Shown piece by piece: positions 9,777 to 21,680 of a stretch of 64,000 nucleotides of DNA (positions within the stretch are counted from its first letter, which is position 1; the number at the start of each line of letters is the position of its first letter). The notes under the pieces were generated by a model that was given only the letters and a program-made list of their open reading frames with translations, ran no database searches and was not told where the DNA came from. The translations under genes were made by a program, and so were the position numbers. Source of the DNA: Apoderus coryli (Eukaryota > Arthropoda > Insecta > Coleoptera > Attelabidae). The stretch is from NCBI GenBank assembly GCA_911728435.2, contig OU452199.1:8194860-8258859 (forward strand). Direction: 5' to 3'.

Positions 9777-9850
9777 AGTTGAAAATGCGCTACAAAGCTC
9801 TGACTAACCCTGTACAGTCACAAAACCGAACGTCGCGTCGCGTCGCACAA

Positions 9851-11432
9851 AAAATCCGATAGGTACCAATACAAAACTGATAAATATTTACATTTACTTA
9901 TATTCAATTAAATAAAGGATCTTATTTACGCAAATATAACACACTAACGAATTAATACGGATAAAACTTTATAATCAACGAAAAGCGCTCAATTTTTCGA
10001 ACAATTTGATACCAAATTTATGTTTTTTGGTAAAGTTAAAGTAACCGAATTCGGTTGTATTAGACGGAGCGACAAAATGTACATGCATACACACACACAC
10101 TTTCAATGAGACGTATGAGGATGTATCAGTTGGAATCAAAGTTTTTAGTTGCTCTGGTCGCGTTCCCTATTTTATTCCAGAAGTACCTGGCATTGTATGT
10201 CAGACCTGTAAATTCTGAAGTAACTTGAAGTTGTACAGGAGCAGAGTTTTTCTTCAACGTACGCCTTCCAAGAAAATTTAGAAAATCCCCAGTTTAAAAT
10301 GGTTGGAGCACATTGACTTAAATGCGTTCCACACCCAATTCTCTGGCTGGATGCCCAAAGTAAACATTTTGCAGCTGCCAACATAAAACAAACAGCGGCC
10401 TCTTATTGGCGTGAATTTAAAATTCCCGCTTTAATAGACGAATCGTAGTTTAACACCAGATTTGTTTTCATACAGTTGGCTCAACAATAGAGGAACATGG
10501 CGTTTCATCCTTCGAAAATGGTATGCGCACTCGTCGCCGTTTTTTTCCCTCCTCTATGTCTCTGGACGTGCCTGAGTCTCCCATATTCCGATACCTATAT
10601 CGGTTAAGTATTTGTATTTGTAACCAAAAATCGTAATCAACAAAGTTATAAAAAATCGTAAATTAACTTACATAGTTTAAAGAAGAAACTTATCAGGTCA
10701 ATTAGAAAGCTCGTTTTGTCCTGTTCTTGAAAGCTCTTGCTTCTAAATTTAAATTATGACCCTAAATAATATAAACAGCATTTCAAATGTCGGTAAAAAT
10801 AAACCTGGAGTTATTTATAAACTCTGCTAACTACCTGCAGATGACATTAATCTACTTTCATAGGTGAAAAGCAGCCCAGTATTAAACCTATAAAACTTGT
10901 TATATCCGCAGATTTATAATCTAATTATATCATGTCGCGACATGCCGAACATATGTCACTTCTACTACTGGCAACTAACACACTAGACCACTCTTTCCGC
11001 TGTTCTACGTTGCTCATAAAATGTTAGATTAAAGTTTTACACCCAAGTATAACCCAGCAACTGGCTATACATTAGCTTTATATGTTGCCAAAAAGCAAAC
11101 CGGAATAAAAGTTGATGATTTGTTTTGCGTTGGTATTGCAGCGGTAATTGCTAATTAAAAATACATTTGTTTGTTTTTTAAAAAAGAAACAAAATGTTTG
11201 GTTTTTAAATACGGGAGAATATTGGGTTCCAAGTTCGATTTCGCTATACAGTGAGTTCCACAGTTGCCAAACTGTCAGAAAGTGAAATTAGGTAGAACGC
11301 TTTAAAAAGAACCACTGCCTCAACTCGAATACTATGATATACAGGCACATCAGATCAATAATATACACTGTGTCCAAGATGTCGATGTCGGTTCAATTAG
11401 AGAAAAGTTGTACAACCTTTTAAATGGTGTTT
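9851..11432. other. No recognisable gene
   Basis: The stretch is AT-rich with a short (CA)n run near 10087. Open frames here (for example 10172-10384 minus) show no domain. Confidence 0.5.
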
Positions 11433-12230
11433 TCAAAAGTAAACTAACGTCAGCGGTGTTCGAGAATTTTTTAATAACGAGCGGAGGAGGTTTGAACAGT
11501 CCATCAAGCTATTTATAATCCTAAACAGAAAAATTTGCCCGGCATAAACTCTGCGAGTAGCCAGCGAAACCATTTGAAAGGGATCCAGCAGTGCTCTATG
11601 ATCGAATCCTCTACATTGGAATCTACCGTAAATTTTAAACGCTAAATATTTTAGGAATTTGCGCTGTATGTATTCAATGTGTCCTGCATGAGATTGATAA
11701 ATGGGAGACCATATTCTAGATGCGTACTCAAGCTTAGATCTTACCAGACAACAATATAAATTAGTTATACATTCAATATCACTAAAATCTTTAGTAACAC
11801 GAACACGACAAAAAGCCAAGCATGCGTAGTGCATCTTGGGCAATACTTTGAATGTGATAATTAAAGGACAATTCAGTGTCGACGTAAACTCCAAGTTCCC
11901 TGACAACATCACAACACTCAAGCGCAGTGTCACTTAGCTGATAGCGATATTCAAAAACAGTGTGCGATTTCGAAAATATTACAAACTTAAATTTATTGAT
12001 ATTTAAAGGCAATTTATTATAGTTACACCAATCTTCAAGCTTAGATAGATAAGTCGCGCTGCAACAATACGCAATCCAAAGTGTCTCGAATAACACGATA
12101 TAAATTTAGATCATCTGCAAACATCAAATGGTTGCTTGTAAGTTCCTGGGATATATCATTAATGAAAATTTAAAATATTAATGGTGCCAAACAGCTGCCC
12201 TGAGGCTGGTGGGTGTGAAGGTTTCCGATT
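11433..12230 (-). pseudogene. CR1/Jockey-type LINE reverse transcriptase fragment
   Basis: Read on the minus strand, the fragment holds the fingers-to-thumb end of a reverse transcriptase. It starts near a decayed PQGS..LAPLIF motif and an FADDLNLY catalytic motif (about 12100-12215). KLEDWCNYNKLPLNINKFK, RELGVYVDTELSFNYHI and then the thumb LVRSKLEYASRIWSPIY and IQRKFLKYLAFKI follow. At least one frameshift lies near 11860. The thumb is most like the fragment at 47632 (IQRKFLKYLSFKIDG). The 5' part is missing and the element is dead. Confidence 0.75.
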
Positions 12231-13531
12231 TATGACCATTGTATTCGACATAGTGGGAACTTTTTTTCATAAAATGACCTGAGAAATCGTCGCCTTAAAT
12301 ATTGGCTGTATAGGTACCAAATACCATTGTCAGACATAGAACGAAAGGAGAATTTTCTAGTCGAATTAAAATATTTCTACGCAAGTAATGCATTTGAATA
12401 ATACTAAAATATAATAATCGGATTATTGAGTATTTTGAATTCAAATAACAAAGATCAACAAAATATATTATATTTTCAATACAATTTTGGAAAATGTACT
12501 TTTAGATACCTGCACGTTGCAAATTAATTATATCGCACTCTTTTCATACACTTAGACATAATAACTATGGACCTAACCTACATGCTACGTAACTTATTTA
12601 CCCAAAAGAAAAAAAGGTATACATGCCTCGCTCACAAAACAGTTTTATTTTGTTGGGAATAAAATTGTATTTTGCCAGGCCGGCACACTCGGCACACAAT
12701 TTAGCGTTAATCTGCTTTTACCCTTCTTTTTACCTTTTCTTCTGTAACCGGCACGTGAGGTTTTCAAACAAAATAGTCTCCGGTTGGCCCTTTAAAGCCG
12801 TGTATATGGGGGAAATGTCCTCGAGGAGAGACCATTGAAAGTATAATGCTTAGCTGTATAGTTTTCCTTTGGATGTGTCTAATTTTTTCGGAAACAAAAC
12901 AAAAATTATATTTTTTATTCTGATTGTTGCCATTCTGAAATATATATTAATCTATGATAATTGGTTAATTTCGCTGTTAATTTTAATATAAACAGGGTGA
13001 ACTATCAACTGAGTACAAAAATTTTAACTGGAGGTAGAGAAAAATAAGATTTAACAGAATCGCTTTTCAAAAAATTTCCAACATTTGAATTAAGGCTGAA
13101 AATAATTTTTTTGTAAATCATATTAAACCCCCTTTTTACGACGCCTATGACCGCCTGCCCAACTGAAGTTTAAATTAGACATTAGTTTAAAGGTTATAAT
13201 ACAACCACATGTTGCCAAGTGTATCGATTTACCGAGTATTTAAAGTAAAAAACTTATTTAGGAAATGTAGATGATTATGTGACTTCAATCATGCGAAATA
13301 TTAAATATTATGTTAGCACCTACCATTCGGATATGTCTAACATCCCATATAATGATTTTTGAACTTCCTGGTTGGTTTTCCTCGATCACTCTTCTTGTTT
13401 AATGTCAGGTACTCAGCGCGACGACCACGACAAGGTGGATCCCCTCGGTCAGGAAAACTCCAAATGGTAACAAAAAACACACAAATGCAAATAACACTAG
13501 CACTTCAAAGCACTACAACAGCAAATGTTTA
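12231..13531. other. No recognisable gene
   Basis: AT-rich sequence. An ACAGGGTGA motif at 12993 may mark a decayed Tc/mariner-type MITE end. The open frame at 12623-12838 shows no domain. Confidence 0.45.
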
Positions 13532-14940
13532 AAGAGGCCACTGTTAACTTCACTTTATTTACGCGCTTAATCACTGAACTTCGGATACGTGCAAAAACAC
13601 CAGAATTATTGCGGATTTGATTAGTTGCACCTCAATTTGTAGACGTAACTGTTGTTCATCACCAATCTCCGTTTTATAGACAATCGATCTAAAATTATTA
13701 TTATTTTACATAAATCGTTCATGTTTTACAACAGGAACTTCTCGCACATCATTCTTCACAATAATAATATGTGGGCCTACAACCTATACCGTAAATTGTT
13801 GTGCTTCAAATTGATTCTTAAAGTTACGCTAATTCGGCCGTTCAATTTCATCACAAAATTTAAACAAACAAATCATAGATAAGTGTTTATTGAAACAAAT
13901 AAAAAATACGGTTAATAATCTTACGGTATAAACCTGCATTATAATCTGATATATATTTTGGGAATTTGTTTTTGCAAAGCAGCCATTTTATTATTAACAA
14001 AATCTTAAATATTTACTGTTAATAGCAAAAAATATCAACAACAAACTTGTGCATACTTGAATTTTATTTTTTGTAAAAGGAACGTGAAACTCAACATTGT
14101 CATTAGCTAATTTGCGCTTAATTTTTCACGTAACTAGATTTGTTTTCATAGGATTCGAAACTGTCAGAAATAGTATGGATTCTGCGCATAACGTTGTTGA
14201 CACGCGATGTAATTGATTTGCGCAGAATAGAGACTGTTTCTCACGATTTCAGAAGCCTGTGAAAACAAACCTAGTTACCTGCAAAATGAAGCGCAAATTA
14301 GCTAATGACATTGTGTTTATTATATTTTCGTGACGTCATCATAGTGAAACCGGCAATAACCGGGGTCGCGTGAATGCAAAAAGTTAATCCGTTTATAACC
14401 GGTTATAATCGGTCATGGCGTGAATTCGACTAATGTTTTAGTTTTCAGGAAATTGTGAACTGTCAAATATTTTTTGTATGTCAATTAACTTATTATGCAC
14501 TAGTTGTTATTTTTTGTTATTTACAGTAAAGATTTGAGATTTCGTTAATAATAAAATTGCTGCTTTGCAAAAACAAATTCCCAAAATATTTATCATATTT
14601 TAATGCAGTTTATACCGTTAGATTATTAACCGTATTTTTTATTTGTTTCAATAAACACTTATCTATGATTTGATTGTTTAAATTTTGTGATGCAAGTGAA
14701 CGGCCGAATTAGCGTAACTTTAAGATTCAATTTGAAGCACAACAATTTACGGTATAGGTTGTAGGCCTACATATTATTATTGTGATGAGCGAGAAGTTTC
14801 TGTTGTAAAACATAAACGATTTATGTAAAATAATAATAATTTTAGATCTACATGAAGACTTGTCTATGAAACGGAGATTGGTGATGATGAAGTTCAGTGA
14901 TTAAGTGCGTAAATAAACTGAAGTTTATGGTGGCCTCTTC
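13532..14940. mobile_element. Large nested foldback element
   Basis: The outer arms at 13532-14053 and about 14497-14940 are inverted repeats of each other. Shared blocks include AAAGAGGCCAC/GTGGCCTCTTC, CGGTATAGGTTGTAGGCCTAC and its complement, and GCAAAGCAGC..GCTGCTTTGC. The left arm carries about 75 extra bases (13588-13662). An independent inner inverted repeat lies between them, at about 14091-14190 and 14215-14318 (ATTAGCTAATTTGCGCTT and complement). The element therefore folds as a hairpin within a hairpin. There is no coding capacity. It may be a foldback transposon or a MITE inserted into a second one. Confidence 0.75.
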
Positions 14941-15289
14941 GAAAATTTGGGTTTTTCGCTACGCAAGAAGTCGTTGTTGTAAAAAGAACCGATTTGAGTA
15001 AAATAATCGGACATTTTAGTGTTTTTGCGGCTTTTGTTATTAGGGTAGTTGTTCAATATGCGAAAATATCCTTTTAGCAGTTTCCAAAAGCGAAGAAGTA
15101 ATGTACAATTATGCAGATGAACTTATTTAAATTTGTAATGTTTATTGTGGTTTAGTGTTCTACGCCAAAGATTCTATCATCGATTATTTCAATTTAGGTA
15201 GTTTGTTTATATATATAAGCAAATTTACTTGAAATTTTCTGACAGTGTTTTCTGCTATTTTGTATCATATATGGCTAAAATAACCAAAT

Positions 15290-15553
15290 CATGTCAACAT
15301 GTAACTGATAACACCACTCAAGGATGTTTTCAATCACTATGACACACCACAAATATTTTGGAAATTTTAAAACTGACAGCAACATTATTATGTACTTAAA
15401 TATTTTTACGAAAATACAAATACAGTAGTACTGTGTTTAGAAACTGAAAAATATAAATATTTTTAGTCAGGACCTGACTTCTCTCCTAAATCGTCAGACT
15501 TTGAAATTATTTAGTTCAAAGTGCCGACGTGGACTCGGAATGCCGTTCCACCG
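15290..15553 (-). repeat. Dispersed repeat family X, copy 1
   Basis: The reverse complement of this segment matches 33386-33650 over about 260 bases with small indels. Shared blocks include GGTGTGTCATAGTGATTGAAA, GTACATAATAAT and the palindrome GTCAGGTCCTGAC. The second copy lies inside a piggyBac-like element. The class is unknown. Confidence 0.7.
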
Positions 15554-16445
15554 TAGAATGTTCGATGGCTCCTCCCTATGCTGTGATTTCAGTTCATATC
15601 AAGGCCTACGACAGGAGGTATTTTGGACACGATATTTCTAAAGCTTAACATACACTGCAACATGAAATTGTAAATAACTCGAAAACTGTTACCTTTAGAA
15701 CATGTTAACAATAAAACTTTTTAATGTAGAATGAAGCAAGCTTTTTGGTTTTTTATAAACTTATTAAAAAAAAAAAGCAGACACAAAATATAGCTTAATT
15801 AAACTTTTTGCTTCTTAATCAATCATTTACGGGATACGTAACTAAAAGAAAAAATATATCCATTATAGAAAACAAAAATCGAAATTATTCTCGGATCTCT
15901 TTTAAGCTTTTTTTCTCGTAATTTCAGTTGTTCCGTATATTTTTTTGCCTATTAGTCGTATTAAAAACTTTAAATGTGTTTTGTATTTTATGGAGTTTAA
16001 AATCTATTAAAATAGACGGCGCAGGCTTTTTCCAGTTTATTTATTGCCTGTTACATTGCATACCGAATTTTCTTCGACTGACAAATCGTTGTTAATTAAA
16101 CAATAAATATTCCCTCGGACATTGTCATGTTATCGAATAAATTTACTCGTTTTGTGTGATGCCTGACGGTTTGAAATGAATGAAAATAGTTTTAGATAAA
16201 TTGAAATAAAGTGGTGCAGTTTCTATATTTATAATAACTGGAAATATTTATCGTGTTATAAGTTTATCCAAAGTTAATTTAAAATATATAAATTTAAGAA
16301 TTCTACCGCGGCTATCCGTTCTCATGCCTCTTTACATTATAAAAGGGCATCGAATGCAGCGTTTTTTGATACATTTCTCCCTCGTATATAAGACGTATAA
16401 TAAATCATGCCTGCCAAAGGATACCGACAGTAATAAAAAGAACTA
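15554..16445. other. No recognisable gene
   Basis: Plain AT-rich sequence. I see no domain-bearing frame or repeat. Confidence 0.5.
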
Positions 16446-16571
16446 CAGTGACTGGAAAAAGCATTGGGTTAATGATTAATCGAAAAAAAAAATAAAATGA
16501 AAGAAGATCTATCAAATTTGATAATAATTTTTAATAAAACCTCAAGTGGATGAAACTTTTTGCAGTCACTG
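16446..16571. mobile_element. 126-bp Tc1-type MITE with TA duplication
   Basis: The segment begins CAGTGACTGGAAAAAG and ends CTTTTTGCAGTCACTG. These are terminal inverted repeats of about 16 bases with one mismatch and one indel, of the Tc1 type. TA dinucleotides flank it at 16444-16445 and 16572-16573, as expected for the Tc1/mariner superfamily. It has no coding capacity. Confidence 0.75.
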
Positions 16572-17862
16572 TATCAGACACGCGGCTAGTAATAAAAGGT
16601 ACTTTTAATATTAACGCAATTGCTGAAAGGGAGGTTATGTAGTGGTACATCCATTACAAGATTGTATTATTGTTAACTACAAGATTTTATTATTGATAAA
16701 AATGATAAAATCTTGTAGTGGACGTACGGGGATTACTTCAAAGGGTGGCCCCAACGAGAACCAATCGGATATTCATGTGGCAGACCTCGCATTCTTATGG
16801 CAGGTGGGTTGAAAAAGGAAGAAATATATTTGTTTGTATTTTCTGGAGGCTATAGGTATTTTAACCCCCGTAGTTGCGCCACTGGTTCAAGCCATTACAC
16901 CAAACTAAACATTGCAAAATGTTTCGTGCAATGAACCGACGGGACTTATAGGAAAATAGTAGAAATCCGACCTAAATTGTTTAAAATGTTTAATGAAAAT
17001 ATAACAATGTTAAGTATGGCAAAGCTCTGATATCCTTGCAAAAACTTGTATAATTACAATCTATGTAAAATTAAGTTATAAAGTTTAGAAAGTTGCCTAT
17101 AAATTTTTAGTTTCTGAACATGTAACGATATAAATAACAAAATGGAATTTAAAGTGAAAGAAAAACTTAAACTATGTTAGATTAGAGAGGTAAAAAAGGT
17201 TTATCTCTTGAAGTTTTAAGAATGCTGGCTCAGAATTCTGTTATCACAAACGATCTGCCAAGCTGAACATAGCAGGGGTAGGGGTGATCCAAAAAGAGGG
17301 TTTGAGTTAGGAATTTTAATAAATGGTAGACTTAACTTATCTGAACATTTGAATATAATGAATTATAAGCAGATTGCGAACGAAATCTACATAACATACA
17401 TGGTGTGATAAATATTGGCAAAACTATAATTAGCCCCTTCGGAACCAGCCTATCTAGGCAAAGTAACGTTATCCGTACCATTTTTGCAAAAATTTGTTAC
17501 CCTACAGAATGCGATATCAGGGAGGTAATAATATTTTCAAAACCTTTGTTGGATAATTTGAAAAGCGATTTTCCGTTTTCTACATATACCATTATATCCA
17601 CCAGGGTGTCAACATTTTTATAAAAAACATCAAATTTATTTATTTTTTAAACTACTTTAGATAGGTATTTTAATGAAAATTGGCACGTTTGCATAGATAA
17701 TTTCGCTGCATCTTTTTGCGTCAAAAATATCATTTTACTTCCACCAGTGGAGTGCGTACGGACCCAACTTCGGGCAATTTTAATTAAAAAAATATAATAC
17801 GTCACTGTTTCTTTTTCAGTAAAAAACCATTTCTGGAATCCTTGTTTAATTTACAAGATTTT
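16572..17862. other. No recognisable gene
   Basis: A short repeat of AAGATT(T)TATTATTG / AAGATTGTATTATTG occurs near 16658-16695. The frame at 17405-17623 shows no domain. Confidence 0.45.
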
Positions 17863-17980
17863 TTTTGGATTCTTTCATTTTTTTCCAGTAGTCCCCTTCC
17901 TGAGAAATAATTCGAGCCTAATAAGAATGCCTGACACCTTCTGGGTCACGAGCTATAACCCTTGATATGTATATAAGTGG
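17863..17980 (+). repeat. Dispersed repeat family Y, copy 1
   Basis: This roughly 115-base segment matches 52625-52742 in the same orientation. Shared text includes CTTCCTGAGA, TGACACCTTCTGGGT and ACGAGCTATAACCCTTGATA. It is probably the remnant of an unclassified repeat. Confidence 0.65.
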
Positions 17981-19812
17981 GTTTGACCTATTGGGAATAA
18001 ATGCTTAATATTATATATAAATATCTCTTTTTTTTTCAGTGGTCAAAGAAACACTGACTTGGATCCCATATTATTCTGAAAGAACTTTTCAATACACCTA
18101 AGAAATCAAAACTATACCTGCTTTTCCAGGAATAATTAAACTGTTCTGGATTCTAAGAAAATCTGTTTACTCAAATTATTTGAGAAATACATTATTTTAA
18201 CCGAAAAATCAAGTACATACGTATATATTTATTGCAGTTGCACCTAAATCTATTTTCTATATTTTCTCTATTTCTGTCATCAGTTGCGTTATCAAAATCT
18301 CGCAGGCTTAAAATTTTCAGTACACCAATCATTCATCTTTTGTGTTTTCTCATAGAATGTGTGAGCGCTAAGCATTCCACATAGCACATGTACTTTAGTA
18401 CTCTGTATATGTGTCAGCATGCATGCACAAGTAAATATTGCCTGTGTCTACAGGCGTATAGTGCAGAATAATGTTGAACAAACATCCATCTTCCCCAACC
18501 CATTAATGACAAACTGGAAATCCAAGAGAGCTGCAGTTGAAACTATTCACTTAACTCTTTAAACCTAGACAGCGCTAGTGTTATTCTGCAAACGTTAGAT
18601 TTTGACAATACAAAGTTAACTTGAATATCATTTTAGCTACTTATTTGTTGTGAGAGGGTTTGGCATAATATGTTTGTGATTTTATTGCTTCAAGTAGAAT
18701 CCGATTTAATTTTGAAACATATAACCAAAGCGGTTCATGGTATCACGCGTTATACCAGTACGAGCTTACTAGACTACAAAAATGAAAGAAGAAAAACATG
18801 TTTTAATAAGTACACCAGTCAGTGGGGGCTGGTGCTGCCAAAAAGAGAGAGACTTAGCAGAGACATCTGTCGTTTCATCCGTTATTATTGCTAAATCCTC
18901 AGTATTATTCACTTAAAATATTTTCATCATAGAATTCTAACATAAATCCACTAAATCGTTCTGAATTTCTTTAGACATTCTTTTAAAAACTTAATATTAA
19001 GAGTTTTTAACTGCTTCGGCCGTATAAAAGTTATTAATACCATGTTACAGGTCAATTTTGTCAATACGTATTATAGTGATACTTGTTTGCTAGTAGTTTT
19101 AGGAAGAGTTTTATTTCCATTAGCCAGCTTCTATTAATAAAATCCCTACTATCTTTTCAGTAGAACACATATATATATATATAGCACCAGCTCGTTGAAT
19201 CTTAGCTAAAAGTATTGTTTGATACTATGCACTATTTTGATTTGCTATTTTGAAGCATTACTGACTGGTAAAATAATTAATTCCTTTTTGTTTGTTTTAG
19301 CGGTATCTTGCAAATTTAGACCGATTAGTTATTCACTATTTTAAGAATATAACATTGAATATGATTAACCTGTTTTTGTCATTAGTCATTATTCATTATT
19401 ATTGTGGTTAGAGGAGTTAAGAGGTATGTTTTGCGGGGGCGTTAACGTATGCTGTTAACGTGCGGCGTTTATTAGTGTATTGTCGTTAAATCAGCTGGTT
19501 TCCTAGATTGACAGAAGATGCTTACAGAATATTGCGTTAGTTCCCGCAATGGAAATTGGTACACGCCTATAAGTTGCAACCTGTTGCTTATAAATTTGCG
19601 CTGGTAGTTGTATTATCACTGAATGTGTTATACTCTGGTAAAATTGTTATTCTTTCTTAATGAAAACTGTTAAAAGTTACTTGGAGCCGATAGTGTTTCT
19701 TACTAAGTTTTCCGCAATGTTTTGTCAGTTCGACATATCACTTGAATACCGTTACTTTTTCTAATGTCGATTTGACAACACTGTTTGGTTCTCTTTATTA
19801 CCAGCAGAGAGG
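17981..19812. other. No recognisable gene
   Basis: A short (AT)n run lies at about 19170-19184. No conserved coding segment or structured RNA was recognised. Confidence 0.45.
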
Positions 19813-20040
19813 GAGCTGTGCTTTCACAGTTTAATATACAATTACTTCACCTCGTATCGGCAGGTTTGTTACCTCTGTCTTAAAAGCAAATCGCCGCCGC
19901 TTATAGCTATAGTATAGTATGTTATTGTATATAGATATAGTATATATAGTAGCGGGCCAGAATGTGGCTGGGATTGCGACGAGTCGATACCGTTTTTAGC
20001 GTCTACTGACCCTTCTTATCTATAGTTATTATTCGGTGGT
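19813..20040 (+). repeat. Dispersed repeat family Z, copy 1
   Basis: The segment matches the reverse complement of 39112-39345 over its whole length. It includes a strongly conserved block with GGGATTGCGACGAGTCGAT and CCGTTTTTAGC, an AT-rich TATAGTATA centre and CAGTTTAATATAC at the left. Conservation is highest in the GC-richer block at 19955-20020. There is no coding potential; it could be a SINE or a DNA element end. Confidence 0.75.
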
Positions 20041-21532
20041 GCTTTGGATATTATTTAGGACGTATTTTTTATCAATTCGACTACTATTTTCTCGGTGGGA
20101 AAGAAATAACTATTTCGGTACAACCCTTTTGAGTTTATTATGCTAATTTGGTGATTGATATGGTTTCATTAGTTTGAGGTGTACGGCAATTGAACCTACG
20201 GAGAATGTCTTTCTATTTTTGGCTCACTAGAACTGATGGGTGAATATCGGTTCCTGCTTCACTCACTCACTTGTCATTAGCTTTTGCAGAAGTATTGAGA
20301 TTTCTCACGTAAAACGATTGTCGTTGGTAATCTTATATGAATCACCTCATATTTTCATCTCTAGTTCTCATTGTCGTAATCGGGAGTTGCCATATGGATC
20401 ACTGATTACATTTATCCGTACATTAATGTGTTTTGTTTCCACATTTTGGTTGCAGTTTTGAACGCCTATTGTAGGGAAAATTGGTGGAAATTCCTATTAT
20501 GAATTATACTTGACTTGGTTTCGTTTTGCGAGTGTTTTGTTGAGTGTAAGTTGACTGTAGACAGCTTGGCTGGATTTGTTACGTATAGGAAAGCAGTGTT
20601 CTTAGAGAGGAAAGCGTGAAAATCAGGTGGAAACGCATGAGACTTTGTATGTTCTTCGCTAGGAGCCACATTACATCCAGAGCTCCTACGTGAGGAGGGT
20701 TAATCTTTCTCTTACTCCCATGAATGGAATCTTTTCTTATGAGATTATCCATATCTTACCATATAACACTGGGACGGGACTGGACTGTGATTGATCTGAG
20801 AGCCTGTTGGGTCACTAGCGGAATTGGTGGGAGTTGACGAGTATCTTGACGACTTTGGCTTGTCCTACCATTTGGTAGCTGGTTGTACAACAGTGCTCGC
20901 AGGATAAGTACACATTTAAATTTAAATTTATTATTCTAACTATCTTACGAACGTACTGCCGTTTGTGATACTGTTATTCACCTATAACCGGTTAATATTT
21001 GAACTTAGGACACACCTACTTTTCATTTAAATAACAACTAACTGTTATCTACTTTCAAAACAGATATTTACATAATGATGATAATTTAATAGTTAAACTC
21101 AGGTTGAGGCTTGCCACCCAAGTCTCTTGATCTTATTTTATTATCAGTTTGATTTAGAAGATTTTTTATTTAAATTCAACATCAAACTCAGCCTCGGAGC
21201 GACAAGTGCTCTGTTAATTTATTCTTTATGGGAAAAATTCTAAGTATATCGTAAATTGCAAGATCTCGTAAGCGTTATGTTTGTCTGTTGAAGTTCATCT
21301 AAATTTAAGGTTAATTATTTTTAGCGAATAGGTTTACGATCACAAACAGTTTATGGCAATTAAAGTACTAAATTGTAGTAAATTAGTAGTAGGTCTTTGA
21401 TTTGATTTTCTTCGTTCTTGTGGTAGTTCTTATGTAAATTATTAGTAGGTAAATATGTCTATAGAATATGTTTTCCTTTTGGGTTAAGTATTGAATAGCA
21501 TCATAGCTAGACTTCGCCCTTTGATTGAAAAC
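20041..21532. other. No recognisable gene
   Basis: Frames at 20240-20461 (+) and 20466-20669 (-) show no recognisable domain. No repeat shared with the rest of the window was seen. Confidence 0.4.
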
Positions 21533-21680
21533 TTATTATTATTATTATTATTATTGTAAAATGTGCCTATTGTTTATGTTGTTTACGTATTGTTAATTTT
21601 GATGGTTTATCACTTATTATTAATTGTGGGTTGTATAAGTTTTTTTCAATCAATAAAGACGATTATTATTATTATTATCA
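21533..21680 (+). mobile_element. LINE 3' UTR with ATT-repeat tails
   Basis: An (ATT)n run at 21534-21556 is followed by a 3' UTR-like segment. That segment ends in AATCAATAAAGACG and a second (ATT)n run at about 21663-21678. The end format is the same as on the intact LINE at 5906 and the fragment at 62545. It is probably a severely 5'-truncated insertion into an older tail. Confidence 0.4.

Larger units (their letters stand above)
5906..9850 (-). mobile_element. Near full-length CR1/Jockey-type non-LTR retrotransposon (LINE)
   Basis: The element is read on the minus strand. It has a short GC-rich 5' UTR with tandem GCGAC units (about 9831-9847), then ORF1 (9776-9015), ORF2 (9018-6145) and a 3' UTR with AATAAA near 5937. 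It ends in an (ATT)n tail at 5906-5932. Both ORFs are free of stops and carry their catalytic motifs, so the copy may be young and possibly active. Related fragments lie at 1640, 11433, 28070, 29240, 47632 and 62545. A six-base match (GAACGT at 5900-5905 and 9828-9833) is too short to establish the target duplication. Confidence 0.85.

Noticed and set aside
5900..9833. GAACGT on both sides of the intact LINE as a target-site duplication.
   Set aside because: Six bases are too few given the uncertain 5' end. The GCGAC repeats may be part of the element, which would place its end further right.
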